From positions 13,421,499-13,485,498 of the forward strand of contig NC_092565.1 in the NCBI RefSeq assembly GCF_037975245.1: 64,000 bases of DNA, written 5' to 3'. The position numbers and the translations under genes were made by a program. The stretch comes from Apostichopus japonicus. Its lineage: Eukaryota; Echinodermata; Holothuroidea; Aspidochirotida; Stichopodidae. This document shows, in pieces, positions 34,329 to 49,300 of this stretch; position 1 is the first letter of the stretch, and each line of letters begins with the position of its first letter. The notes below the pieces were generated by a model, which was given only the letters and a program-made list of their open reading frames with translations, had not been told where the DNA came from and searched no databases.

Positions 34329-37300
34329 TTAAATTTCAAAGCCGAGAGCATCTAAATCCTGGTCTAATAGACAGCTGGATGACTCCCTCAACTTGGACAG
34401 AAACTGTTTTAATTCTTCTTTCTTGAATACCTGTTTACAAAGACAAACAAAAATGTGAAACAACATTTTAATATTAGAGAATTTGCCATAGAATGTTAAT
34501 AAATTAATCTAAGTGCTTCACTTACAATGTTACACTAAATTTAAAAGATATACCTCTTATTCAAGTAGCATATAGATCAATACCTTTTTTTTGTGACATC
34601 AAATGTCACCTTTGACCAACGTTCCATGCCTATGAAGAAGCATTAGCTATATAACAAGTGTTTCCCCTTGATTCACTCTGCCACCACTATCCCTCCTTTC
34701 TCCTACCATCACAAACGGTATGCACTCAGCGTTTTGTTCTTCAACGTTTTGTGGTGGAAACTGTTCCTGTTATCACAGAAATATTTCTAATAACTGGAGA
34801 TGACCCCCTCACATCTAGTTCATTTTTCTCTACTTACTTCGGTATGGAAACTATTGCATCGCAACCTACTATCTTGAGATGTGTGAAATTGCTTCCCTTT
34901 ATAACTTGGACCAAATACAATCATGCAACATTGTGCAGACAAGATGTTATTCATGATCCTATTCATCTTGTAAAGTTCCAAAATTTTACAGAAGGTTTGC
35001 TACATTATTACAAAAGGAGAAAGTTTTATTTTATATAATTATTAAATAATTCTTCCAGTTTAGCTGCGTAGTACCTTGTACAATTGGAACTCTTCGGAGG
35101 CTATTTCGTCTGCCAGAGCTAAGCATTCTCTGTATAGGCCTCTGGTGTGGAGTACCGTATGTAACAGTGTACACAGGAGGGGGATGCACCTCTCACGTAG
35201 CCGAACCAGCTGGTCACCACGGATTGCATCCGGATCATGCCCCTGTAAATTAGCACATACCAATAATAACAATGATAATTTAAGGAACTGCAATATCAAA
35301 CTGATAGGAGATGGGTAAAACTGACACATTAAGGCTGACAATATGAAAACATAGCAGTTTTTATAACACAGGAACCATAGGATTTTACAACAGACAAATT
35401 CCAGAGCTTTCAAAACTGCTACAAAATATTGGAGCCTTATATTATTCCCTGTAAACTCTATATTGTGGACAGCCTGCTACTCCTAACTAAGCTAAACAGC
35501 ACCACAAGGTCGAAGGTCATGGGTCATAGGCCATAATGTCGATGAGGATAACGAGCAAACGTTTGAGAATAAAGACCATAATAACTGGTTAAAAGATAAA
35601 CTCACTTCCCGTTGATCGACCATCCAGCCACCATTGACGAATAAGAGAACATTGTAAGCAGTATCACAGACTGTCTTAGTCAAGATGGATAGAGTCTGGT
35701 CCCACTTGTTAAGTTCCATCTGGTTATCGACAAAAGAAGCATGAAACGTGATAAAATAATATTAATAATATAATAATTATCAGTTAATAATAATCGCTTA
35801 AGCCACCACAAATGTGGGAGAAACACGCAAGGGCTTATGGATTTATTACAACATACACGTCCAATGGCTTCCAATTCAACATTTTAACTCAAATTTGGAA
35901 TAAAACATGTCTGTGTCATGCATACATACATACACCCACATATTGCATTGTATCAGTCAACACACATACAAACACACGCACACAAACGATAGATATGTAC
36001 ATATACACAGATATATTCTAATATATCCTTCTCGCTGAACTGTAAAGAAGAGCGATACTTTTCCGCGATAGTTTTCCCGCCTTTTTTTTAGTAACACACA
36101 ACAGAAGTTATCCTACCAATGATTAGCAAACAGCAGAATTAAAAGTTAAAGCATAAATAATTCCAACCTCAAATTCTCGTTCCTCATGTTCAAATCGGAC
36201 TCTGTCGTGGAAGGAGGCAGATTCTTGATAAACTGGTCCGTTTGGCTTCTTGTTATGGTAATGGTTAAACCAATCATTAAAGGCATCCAATGCATCCTGA
36301 AACAAAACCAAAAATGGACTTGAAAGAGACTGGAAACATGTTTTACAACAAAACTGCTTAATACAGTAAAAAACTGCAATAAATCTCAAGCAGATTTATG
36401 CCACAAATGAGCTGAAACATGGTTTTTTTTTCTCAATGTAGATATTTTTTTCCAAAGAGGAAGATAAATTCTCACAAGCCTTACATTTGTAGTGCACCAA
36501 CTGTTAACTTGTTAACAGTCCAATTGAATCAGCTTTTTAAGGTATTACAGATCAGTGTCCCTGTTCACAGCAACCAACAACAAGAAACACAAAGATTCTA
36601 TGCTTGGAGTAGTTCCTTGCAACCCAGTTTGACTCGATTTAGAAACATGATATTGAGATAAATTTTACTTTTCGACTTCAATATGGGTCACAGTGTACAT
36701 CCCTTCATCAATGGTAGCACATTAATGTCATTATCTATATCACATGCTTTGTTATTCGGTGTTGATCTTATGAAAAACTTTGTCACTTCCAAACAGATTC
36801 ACTTCTTTTCCACTCCTTTTTCTCTCAGATAAAATATGCATTGTATCCTAGCAATTCCATGCTTCTTCACCCAAACCTGGTGCATACAGCTGGTGTATTC
36901 GATATGTTGCTTTCAGATGAACATAACAAGTAAAGTCATGGGTTTTAGTTGTAAAGAAGGCTCTGTCTAAATGCATCTACCATTGGCAATGCATCTCAAA
37001 TGAAACATCAAGTGCAACACGACACAGTAAATACAATATAATACATTACAGCACCGTAACAAAAAAGAAACAATACACTGCAATACATTGCAATGAAACA
37101 CAATACATTCTAGTGCAATGCAAAAGAGTACAATATATTACATTGCAGTGCAATATAATACAGTACAACAGTGCTGTACAATACAAAACACTGCAATGCA
37201 ACATAATACAAAACATTGCAATGCAATACATTTTAGCAAAGTGCAATACAATGCATTGTAACACATTACAGCACTGTGCAATATAATGCTATGAAATACA

Positions 37301-40300
37301 ATACAATACATAGCAAACTGTGTAATGCAACATAAACAATACGTTGCAGCAGAGTGCAAGCACATACAATACAATACAACATATAATGAATTGTAATCAA
37401 GGAGGGTGAGGGAGACAAACCAGATATGATTTGATGCAGAGGTGTTCCCTGATTGCGTTATCATCATCAGGTGGTAGAGGTTCACTGCCTGCTGAAGACT
37501 GCCAGTTACGCATAATTACATCAATAGAGTCAGCAGGAACCTTCTGGAAGACTTCACGAGCTGCATCATGTTTCTTTAATTCTACAAATGGAGTATTGAA
37601 ATTAGCAAACATTACAACTCCATCTTCCTATTAAAATTCTATCTATTCTCAAGATATTCAAGTGACACATGTCGCTAAAAAGGTGTGAATATTCTGAGAT
37701 GCTTAGCTATGTTCAGCTACTATATATTTCCCTGGAAAAGTACTTTTTAGCTCTTCATGTCACACAAATAAAAACTATAAATCGAAAGAGCTGGAGAAGC
37801 TTTATAAATGCTTTTTTTTTAAATACTCAAGACATGTCTTGATCCAAAGCTGAGCTTTAAACACACTACTATCTCTCCACTAGGGTAATACCAAACTCAC
37901 TCACTTTCAACTAAAATGGTAAAGTGGGTGTTTACAATATAAGTGACTCAAATATTTACCCATGTTTTTCTTTTTGTTTTTATTATCTTTTATTCCCTCA
38001 GAATGTTGTAGTTGTGATTTTAGGCAACTTTAACACAGGTGACCTTGTAAAATGACTATTATCATTTCAGAACAAAGATGTCATCCAAACACTTACAATG
38101 AAAAATAGGAGAGGAAATTCTGTGAAGCAAACAGTGGAGAAAGAAATGTCTATTTAAGTGAATTGATGACACTCTTACCTAGGAATGTTCTAATGAGAGC
38201 ATTGCTCTGTTTGAGAGCCTCTGACCGTTGCCATGGATCAAATACCAGCCAAGTGATTGCATCTATCTTCCTCTGGTCCTCCTGTCAAAAAAAGAAAAAC
38301 GAAATTAAAATAGAACTGTTATATTTACAAAATCAGTCGCAAAATACATTCACAGACTGTTTTCTGTTTTGAACGACCAAAATCAGTTTTGGAAGTCGTC
38401 AGTTGGTTTATAATATACTTTCTGCCTCAAACAGACAATTCAGGGCAAATTTTGTAATGGTAGTCTGACCGTCCGAGAAGACAGTATATCTGTCCCGACT
38501 GTAACTAAAATCAGCTTTGGTGGTCGTCCAACAGAACGACTAGTTGTTTATGTCGAATTCAGATTGCATTGTAACTGAACATCCCCAAATAGATAAAATA
38601 TTTGTTTTTATTATGAATCATTTACACCCACAGGAAAGCAGTATTTCCAAACAATTGGCATTATAATAAAGTTTGACCAAAATGATAAATTCTGCGAACA
38701 CTGACAGCTAAGCAAACATTCCAAATGTATGAAAAATGCTTCCTGATCTTTAAAAGCTCACCTCTGTGGTGACAGCTTCCAAAGAATCACTGGGTATGAA
38801 CTCTGAGATGGCATCATCTGATTGCGTACGAATGTTCTCGACAACGGTCTTTGTAATAGCTGCTACATCCAAACCTATGAGGGAAGGAACGGCATGATGA
38901 AATATAACTAGCAATCAAAGACGACCCAGATGACCCAGGTTACAGAACCCCCAGCAAAGGGGCATTAAATATTACTAGGAAACAGGAGAGGGCAGGAAGG
39001 AATGGCAATATGAACTTCCTGATATAACTAGCAATCAGAGACAGACCTGGATCTAACACTGGGTAAGATGGCCGAGGTTACAGAAACCCCAGCAAAGGGG
39101 CACTATAAAAATTATTAGGAAACACTAGAGGGGGGGTGTAGAATGTGACCTATGATTTCCTTGAATATCTTGAAATTATTATTTTTTAACCTTATAACAG
39201 TAAATTATTTGCCCACTGTAGCTAATGCCTAGTATCCTGAATTAAATGAAAATAATTTACCTGAATACACCCTTCCTTTTTATCGTTTTTCATTAAAAAA
39301 ATATATGAAAAAAACCCAGTAGAAATCACTATTATATTGTTGCATGGAAAATAAGACAATCCATTGTTGTCCACCCAGTAAAATTAGAAAATGTCCCCTG
39401 GGATGGGCAAAGGAAATAAAGGCTGCCCGTACAGTAATTCAACAAATGGCTCTATGGTTACTGTTTAAGACAAAAAAAAACTAGCAAAATTTGATACGAA
39501 TCCCGTTCTTACCAGCGTCTTCGGCTAAACGTAAACATCTCTGCTGGTCGTCTGGCTCTGATATACCTGCACACAGAAGAGGAGAAGAAAATACAGCTGG
39601 ATGTTAAATCATAAAATATATAAAATAATTTTAAACTATTCACACTTTGATTTGAATATCTCTACTACAAAACAAAACCCAAAGAGAGAAAAACTGTGAA
39701 ACAAACTGCATATCTTTGGCCAAAAGGACCTATGTATGTAACATACAAAAGTTAGAGGGGCCTAGCATTGTGATCCAAGCAGGATCTTCTTTAGGGGTGG
39801 ATTAAATAAAAAACAGAGGACATATGTACATTGCATAGACAGATGGAGAGACAAGTTAACTTGGAACATTGAGCAAAATGAAACTAAATTTAATTATCTA
39901 GCAGAAGACAAACATCATTGTTTGTAGTTCAAAGTTTTACCTAGTTTATAATATACATTCTGTCACAAACAAACAATTCAGGGCAAATTTTGTAATGGTA
40001 GTCTGACCGTCCAAGAAGACAATATATCTGTTAGTTTTACGACAACTAAAATCAGCTTTGGGGGTCGTCCAGAGGTTAAATCAAATTCAATTTGCATTGT
40101 AATTAAATATCCCCAAACAGATCAAATGATAAATTGGTTTTGCCCTCCATCACTTTGGAGGCACTGAAATTAAACAAAAATAGTGGTATAAGTCTTACTG
40201 GCCTAAAGCTTGTGTTCTATTCACCAAACCTAATACATCTCTCCTACAATGTGTACATGGGAAATTTTGCTACATTTCTTCGAATAACCAACTTTGCTGT

Positions 40301-43300
40301 TTGGACAATCAAAACGTAAGACCTGAATTTTTTTTTTTAAATGTACCCTGCAATTGAATGCACATTTTGTCTCTTTTAAGCTTGTATCTGACTAAAAAAA
40401 AAACAATAAAAAAAAAAAAAAACTTGTATCTGACTGCCCAGAGCTCATAACAAAACAAGCTTTGTGTAAAACACATATTTTACAGGCAGACAGAGGTTAA
40501 TGTAGGTGCACGCTTAAACAGACTTCAGATCTTGAAAAGTCTGCTCCAAATATGCACCAGAAACATACAATAGCAGACATCCACACTGGTGAAGTCTGCT
40601 CAAATGACACATTCTGTAGAATAATTTCATACAACGATACACCCTTCACCGACCAATTATTAATACATTACTCTACATTTGAAGTAAATGATTATATTTT
40701 ACACAATTAAAAAAAAAGAATGTTTGTTCCATAAATGGAACTTTCCACTATGTAAACACTCTCTCTAGGTACTCACCCTCCAAGAATTTAGCGTAGTAAG
40801 CTACCTGAAGTGAGGGTGGTAACTGAGCTACGTAAATGGCTACGAGTTCGGTTCGATTGGAAGCGATCAGATCCTAAGAGGAGAAAGATGAGGGAAGATT
40901 GGAGAAAAGAAACAAAACTACCGTTAAATAGGTCTGTGGTTCTGAATCGATATTCTACTAGGATCAGAGAGAGAAACATATGGTGAAGAGGGACAGAGAG
41001 AACAAAAACCTCACTATACCTAAATCCAAGGCCATGTGTAGGGTAGACCCTTTAGGATTCTCAAGCCTTGGGGCTTTATAAGGTCCTGCATACCCAATTA
41101 TTTCAAGTTTGTGAGCTGAATACTTTTCTGTTTTTTTTTGGGGGGGGCCAGCCGGATTGGAATATTTAGCAGACGAATTCTTGTAGTCTTGAGTACATGT
41201 ACATTTACTTACTATTTATTACTGAAGTGCAGAACTAATGTGCATTTTAAGCGTCAGCAATTATTGGGTATTAAACCTGAAAACCATTGTTAACAAGTAA
41301 TTGATGATACGGTCAAGGAAGAGAATTTTATGCAAATTGTTCTGTTTGTTTAGGTTGTTGATACTAGACAACAGTTAAATCCCTTAGCAGTCTAGTTTAA
41401 CTCAAGTTTCATTCCAAAATATTAAACTATCGTAAAAATTAAGAAACTGTGAAAATTCCTTATTTATCCATGTTAGTATTATTAATATGACAAAAATATC
41501 ACTGTGACAATTTTTTTTTTAAATTCAATGGTATCATCGAAAACTATTCCAAATTAACAAAAACTGACTTTGACAAATGCTTCGATGATGCGGACACTCA
41601 TCTCCTCTCTGGTTTGTAGCCCGAGGCTTCGTATGATCAGAGTGAAATGGGCCATGAATCTGATCATGTGACCCCCGACGGCCTCGTTTGAGTTACTCAG
41701 CCATTCGGCCATCTCTTCGGTCAGAGCTGAAAATTTAAAAACCAAGAAAAGATGATGTTAAGTAAGGATTTCATCAACTGAAGTGGTATTCAAAGTATAC
41801 TGTCTTGCTAAATTAACTTAAAAATAGCGAGGATATCATTTTTAGCTTAAATCTGGACCTCAGGGTTATAGCCCTGGTCTCTACCCACTGAGCTATCCAG
41901 CCCTTAGCCGGTGACGGTCTCCTTGATGGCTGATTCTTTACTGTGGGTACTCTTCAAAAGTCAAAGCACCTTAAATACCATGTAACCAGGGATCACAGCT
42001 GAATACCATTAGATACAAGCCAGAAAGCAGCAGGGAAGCAAATGGTTTTCAAGAGACTCTTGGCTTATTAACTTACTTTCACTTATGTCTTGCATTTTCA
42101 CAAATTAAAATTAATTTAGGAAAACATTACTAACCCACAGCACATCGTAATAACTACTTACATATCCCAATATGGCTTATTGCTTCCAAGACCAGATGTG
42201 TGCCAAAATAAAACTTTTGCATTTTAGATTCATTTGAATTGTATGATTAGATTATACATTCCGGCTAGAACTTGTCATCTATCATCCCTAAAAGCCACTC
42301 AATTATTAACATAAGGATTAATATATTTAATTGATTTTAATGAGGAATACTTAGCTTCACTTACCATCCAATTCATCAAGGATCATGTACTTCTGTACAA
42401 TGTGTTGTTTAAATTTAGCTTGAGTTTCTACACTCTGTCAATGAGTGAAAGGAAAAACAAAAACTTCAATTAGTATTTTATGTTATAACCTCATTATGCA
42501 TATTCATTTTTTATATTATCAAAATTTCCTTTAAAATTATTATGAAAAGTAAAGCAAGAAAATTTAAGCAAATACACAATGACGACTTGCCCCACCCACT
42601 CCCAACAGAATTCATCTGATCCACCTGCACTGAACCATAACAAGTTTGAGGGACCCAATGTCAACAACAGCACAACAAGCCAACCCTGACCCAACAACAT
42701 TGAACTAAACCGTTTGAAGCACCAAACCAGCTAGACCCAACGACTTTCAACAAAAGCATCACACCAGCTTGACTCACCCAAACTGAACCAGAACCTAATC
42801 CAGTCTGACCCACTGAAACTGAACCAAAGTGCCAATTTGCAACCAACCTGACCCACCAACTTTGAACCAAAGCACCAATCCAGTCTGATCCACTGAGACT
42901 GAAACTGAACCAAAGTGCCAATTGAAACCAACCTGGCCCACCAAGTTTGAACCAAAGCACCACATCAGCCTGATCCACCCACACTGAAAAATAACACTAT
43001 CTCATTATGTTGTGCATACCTTGTGTGGGGTTGCTTGCAGCTCATGGAATATGCCTTGGACAGTGAGCCTTTAAAAAAAAAAAGAAAAAAAAAAAGACAT
43101 ATTTTAACACCATTAACAATTTTTTAACACTACGCATGGGAGGGAGGGCACTCTCAACATAAGAAACAAACAAAGGAGAGTACATGCTCACGAATCTTTC
43201 CATTTTCCTCTCTTGAAAATATAGTTTCATTCATGCTGTTTTGCAACGCTCTGTAAAAACTCTACAACTAAGTTCGTCTCATCCAAAGAGGGGGAAATGA

Positions 43301-46300
43301 CAATAATAAAAGCTTCAGCTTTAATTTTTATATGCAAACTAGGCTTATTAAACTTATTAAGAAAGCATTGTACACAAGGCTATGCTGAGTGTTTATATCT
43401 AAAGTGCAAAGCCACAGAGACACACTCAAAGTAGTAACTTCTGTATTGTAAATGTTTGTCTGTTTAAAAAAGAATCATTCCAATAAATATTGAATTTGAC
43501 TTGAATAAATTATGACTGAAATACAAGACATCTGTTGTGACTCTACATAAATATATATCTATATTTTGTTATATTTTATGAGGATGTTTTCATGTTCCAT
43601 GAGAGAAACGTACAAAGTACAAAGTCATCCAATCGTTGTGATTAATGTTGTGCATCTCTACCAAATATCTAACATATATCAAAAGTAAACAAACTGCTTA
43701 AAGAGAAAGAGAGCAGAAATCTTTTGGATTCTTGAAACTCACAATTTCTGGTCAAAGTTGGGAGGAAGAGGTTCCAAGGGTCTGGATAAAGTGAGGTGAT
43801 CCCTGAGTGTTTGTTCTACTTTTTGATCCACCATGACTTTGAAGTAAGCCCAAAGATAATCAGCCCAGGTGTTACAAGCTGGTAGCAGCTGCAAAATAGA
43901 CAAAATACTCAAGTTGTCAAAAAACAAAAGTGAATTTCTCCAACATAAAACAATAACATTTTCAATCATAAGGTCCCGAGTTCAAGTCACTCCAAGATTA
44001 GTGTATGTCATCCAGTTTCAGAGTTGTTGACAATTCATAATCATGGACGTTAAATATGAATCTAAGAGACTGACTTCGGTCAGCTTGTGGCTTTGAAGGC
44101 TTCTTCGCGAGTTCCTGCTTGCAGGAGGATCTAAAGTACATACATACATAAAAACATACATACGTACGATGAGAACAAGCAATTGGAGTTTCTGAAGAAA
44201 AACATTTGTACATGTATAGAATGACAATGTCTCTGCAATAGTCGAAGAGTTTACTCTTTGCCAGTAGCAGAAGTTTACAGTTGTAGGATGGGCCCTGTCC
44301 ATGGATCTCTGCCATGATTTATGTACTACATTAAAGGGTGTGAAGACTCGCGCCAAAAGAAACGTCTCATGCCGGTAATCTGACCTAGTTTCGAATGAGG
44401 TGTAACAGAAGTGTTAAACACCACCATCGATCCCAGAAAATACACACACAGCTTGCTACCATCGGTAATTAGACACTAGTGTACAGTCAATACATACAGC
44501 TGCGGTCAATACCCACAGCACAGTGAACAAACGATACAGCGATGGACATCTCAGCTCCAGCTAAAGATAACAAGGTATGACTATCATTACTGTCTGCATT
44601 TTGTAGCCACACAAACAAAACGTCACTTGCAAGCAACAGAAAGTTAACTTTTTCAGATGGCTGCACCTGGTTTGGAGCGAGTCTTCAATGCCTTTAAAAC
44701 TCACCTCTCTCAAGTTTCCACTGAGGGCAGCAAACATGGCTCTCTCGTACAGATGGAAACGTTCATCCTCTGCCATTCTCCAACAGACCTTCTTCCAAAC
44801 GTCACGGAAGTGATTTCCCTCGATTGGCTCATTGTCGGTACCTTTGGAATGAAGAGCAATATCGTTGATACATATTTATTATACCAATCCATTGTGAAAG
44901 GGAACCCCATTAGGAGAGACCTTAAAAGATAAATGTCAAATTTCTCCCGAGTATTAACTGACATGAGGTGATTCGGAGATATCCGTTTCGAAATTCCGTT
45001 TAGTTACAATTGTAATCAGAAAACACGTCAATTTGTTTTCAGATATTGCCACATCAATTTAGCCTTATGAAATTCAATAACATTTTGATAAACTTAATGT
45101 GTGAGATCAGAATATAACAGCCGATCAGGTCTCATTCTTAATAACAACAAGACTTGGCAAACTGAATGGTTTGACATTTTGCAATCGAGTTGGCAGAAAA
45201 AAAGATTACATGAGTTACTGGACCAATCTCAAGCTAGCTGTGACTTGAAAGAAAAGTGAAAATGGTTTTAAGGTGCACTGCATGGCAACCAAGCTTGAAA
45301 TGTTCTGCAGCCAGTTTGGAACAATTTTCCATTGCTAACACCATTCTATACTGTCTTCCCATATCATGTTTCAATGCACGAGTACTGACAGTATAAACAG
45401 TTCCTTACAATTTTTTCTGATAAAACCCACTCAGGATATTCACACTGCTCAAACTGTCAGTCATTAAAGGTATATAATAGACACTACATACAAGAATAAG
45501 ACAAAGGTTTGGTCCTATTCTAATCACGACGAGACTAAAAAGCTTAAAGGGTGTGAAGACTCGCGCAAAAACAAACGTCTCATGCCAGTAATCTGACCTA
45601 GTTTCGAATGAGGTGTAGCAGAAGTGTTAGACACCACCATCGATCCCAGAAAATACACACACAGCTTTCTACCGTCGGTAATTAGACACTAGTGTACAGT
45701 CAGTACATACAGCTGCGGTCAATACCCACAGCACAGTCTACAAACGATACAGCGATGGACATCTCAGGTCCAGCTAAAGATAACAAGGTGTCACATTTCA
45801 TTACTGTCTGCATTTTGTAGCGACACAAACAAAACGTCACTTGCAAGCAACAGAAAGCTAACTTTTCAGATGGCCGCATGCGGTTTGGGGTGAGTCTTCA
45901 ATGCCTTTAATACAGATATGAGGAGTGAAAAAGAGCATCTACAAAATTTTCTTTACCATCGGTGACGTTTGGGTCGTGATAGAGTCTCCATCCCTCTAGA
46001 GTTGCAGCTCTCCACGATTGTGAGCACTTCTTACAGAGTCTCTGCGCTTCCTCCATCTGACCTGACCTGATGCAGATGAAGACGTCTTTCAACAGCCTCA
46101 CTTCATCCTCCTGAGGACAAACATCATGATAATCCTTTAATCTGTTATTTCTATCAATCTCATAAGCTCATAAGCTTCACATTGGTAGTGCTTCAAATGA
46201 ACTTCTAGTTGGCCTCCTAACTCTTCGGGAATACGGAGCGAAACAAGACTCAGACTAGACTAGTCTAGACTAGAATAGACTGGTCGAGAGTCTACTTAGA

Positions 46301-49300
46301 CTAGAGTAGACTGGACTAGATTAGAATAGATTTAATCCCTGAACAATTCTTTCAATTTCAAATTGTCGTCACTTTACAGAACCTTATAAAATCTTTACCT
46401 TGTCCAGATCGGCCAAGTTTTTGTTCTCTCTGATCGGTGCATCGGGATCCAGGGATGTCACATGATTCTTTGGCAAAGGTACACCACCGCCTGCTCTTTG
46501 CTGCATGTTATGTAAGGAATTTTCCCTGTAGGAGGCAAAATTCACTGGTTAGAAAGTCTTAAACTACGCCATTATCAAACTCATAATGCTGCATCAAACT
46601 ACGGAATACTATATAAACAACAAATCTAACAACATCACAAATATTTCTCATGACTCATGCTTATGTTTTGTTTCCTTCATCAAAATCAAACCAAAGTTTC
46701 CACCTCATTTTGGTAAAATCACAAATATGGAAATCTTTCATCTATGAACCAGTTACCAATCCACACCCCGCCCACCCCCCATGCAGTAGGCATGGCACTA
46801 ATGCTGCAATCTAAGGCCTTTCTTCATATTTTCTCCTAAAGTAGACAAGTTATTTTTTCCCTTTCTACCAAAACTAAGCTTCACAAACAAATTCACAATC
46901 TAAAATACTTACCAACAGACAGACTGAGAGAAATACTCTACTCTTTCACTTTCTGACACTACCTGGTCCGCCGCACAGCTCTCAAGCCAGTCCACGATTA
47001 TCTGGGCCTGTCTTACACTGGCATCTTGATCATACAGATTACTGACCATTTCCTTTTCACTTTTGCCTTCATACTGAGTTTGTGGAAAAAGACCAAGAGA
47101 ATCATTTACAATGAGAGCAGTAGTCTTGAAGTCTTGTGGCTGACAAAAGACTGGTCACAACCACCCCCCTCCCTTCCCCTACCCCCCCCCCCCACATTGG
47201 CCCTCAGTCTGGGTTAAGTCCTGAATGTTTGAATTCCAGTTGTTCTATTCCAGTCAACATTAATGGTGGGGAGAGGGGGAGTGAAGAGTGATGACAAATA
47301 GTTCAACAGAAAGATGTCTGGGAAATTCAAGGTCACCTCCAACCTACCTCCTACCTTAGAGAATCACATTTATTGACACTGCCAAAGAAGAACATATTCC
47401 ACATTCTAAAGAAGGCATTATCAGGTGAAACTTAACAGAATTTCAAACCAAATGAAACAATGTCCTGAATGTTTCTTTTATTGAACTTTTTCAAGAACAT
47501 GTAATATTTGAAGTATTTCATTACCGAAGTCTGGATGTCCAACCCCTCATCCTCCATTCCGTCAGCGGTCATCTGTCGGTCCTGATATAAGGAGCCCAAT
47601 AAGCGCCATGTACACTTCTCTCGTTCCAGCTGGTACAACACTTGCCTTGTTTTCTCAAATCTGATGAGGATTCAAATGAAATTTGAAAGAATAAAAATAC
47701 ATTCAGTTATTTGTTCATCCACAGCTTTACAAGTTTACAGTATAGTAACTGTCTGGTTAGAATACAAAGTAGTACAAAACAGTCAAGTTATAAGAATACA
47801 GTCTGTGTACAAGATAATCCTGGTGAAAGGAAGCACACTAAAACACCCTAAGGGGCTTCTTATCCAGTAGAGGGCTCACAAATATGAGGAAATATACAGA
47901 AACGAAAGACAAGAAACCCCAGTCGACCCGCACAAAGTAAACAACCAACACAGGATGACAATGTGTCATCTGTAATAACAGAAGAAATGTGTAATTTTAT
48001 TCCTGTCTTGTCATTTTTACATTTAAGCTTCCAAACTTGGCAAATACAGTCCCAAGTAAATAATAATATCTAGCTAACCTATTCTCAAGAAGACTTCTCC
48101 CTCCACAAATAAAGAGAAATATATATATATATACAGAACAAGTATTGTTCGATACAGGTGACAAACACCTACAGTGGAATTACGACCTTCCTTACAATCA
48201 GAGTCCATAGCCTAGTGGTTATATACATCTTATGTAAACGTTAAGAGTCTTTAAGAGAATAATCAAAATAATAATGTTTTCTTTACTTGTGCTGTCCAGG
48301 AATGGCTCTTCTGGTTAACTTGCTGAGTAGCTCTACTTGCTCCTGACAGAGTTCCTCATATTTCTGGACCAGAGTAAAGACTGCCGTTGATGACTGATGC
48401 GACTTAAAGCTCTGAAAAAACTCTTCGTACAATCCCTCGGTGGCTATGAGAAGACAGAAACAAAAGCAAAATATGAAACCGTATCTCATTGTACAGTTTG
48501 AATAATAAAGCAATAAACTGGGGAATATATCAAATGGAAATAGAAAAATAGTCATCTCAACTAAGACCCTCCCACATCAATCTCTGTCTACAAAGTAATA
48601 TACAAGCCATCTTTAGCAGTTCTTTCATTCTTCTCTCCATCCCTTGTCCACTAATCCCCTTACATCTATCTCTTTGTGTTTACCATGCTCATTAACCTGC
48701 CTGTATTCTGTGCGTGTTTTTGTCCCTTCTGTTACTGTTACTTGTCATTTAGCCTCTGAAGAAGATCCTACTACGATCGAAACGTCAGGCCAACTTACTT
48801 TTACACAACCCATCTTTACCAGTTCTTTCCTTCATTTATTTGAAAATGTTTACAGTTTCTTTAGGTATCTTGAGTGTGCCTGACAATGTTCAAGTACTTA
48901 TAAAATAGAACTGATCAACATGCATTGCATTGTATTAAGTCTTGCTCACATTTGCTAGAATAAAACTCTACCCATCAGAAAGCTATCAATACAAGATGTT
49001 TACAATGTAGGAGAGAAGAAAATGACAATGATATCCTTACAAAAGAGGTACCTTGTAGCAGGGCCAAAGACAGAGTTTGATTTTATTTTTGTTACCTCCA
49101 CCACCGATAAAAATACTTATCATCTTTGCTTGAGAAACTGCTGTGGTGTACAGATAAAGATACTTATTGCTGATAATGTTTCTTAGATTTTAGTTTTAGG
49201 TTTCAATCTTTATTAAATTTTTATTATTTATCTGAATGCAATAATAGAATACTAGTTAGACCAAGCACCTACTCTCCAAAAGTCAACAGACTGCATTTTT

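Noticed and set aside
34658-35038. 126-codon + strand open frame in the last NUP107 intron region
   Set aside because: It has no recognisable domain, overlaps the flank of a confirmed - strand exon, and is not unusually long for a chance frame given the number of frames examined.
41870-41920. Genuine tRNA on the - strand
   Set aside because: The D-arm looks real, but the T-arm and acceptor stem cannot be formed from the following sequence.
42661-42984. Repetitive W/F/S-rich - strand open frame inside NUP107
   Set aside because: It is a translation of a degenerate minisatellite. It does not match Nup107 and does not fit the phases of the flanking exons.
43998-44140. Possible alternative NUP107 exon between 44705 and 43888
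   Set aside because: The flanking confirmed exons already join in phase and match the family without it, and no frame across it continues into both neighbours.
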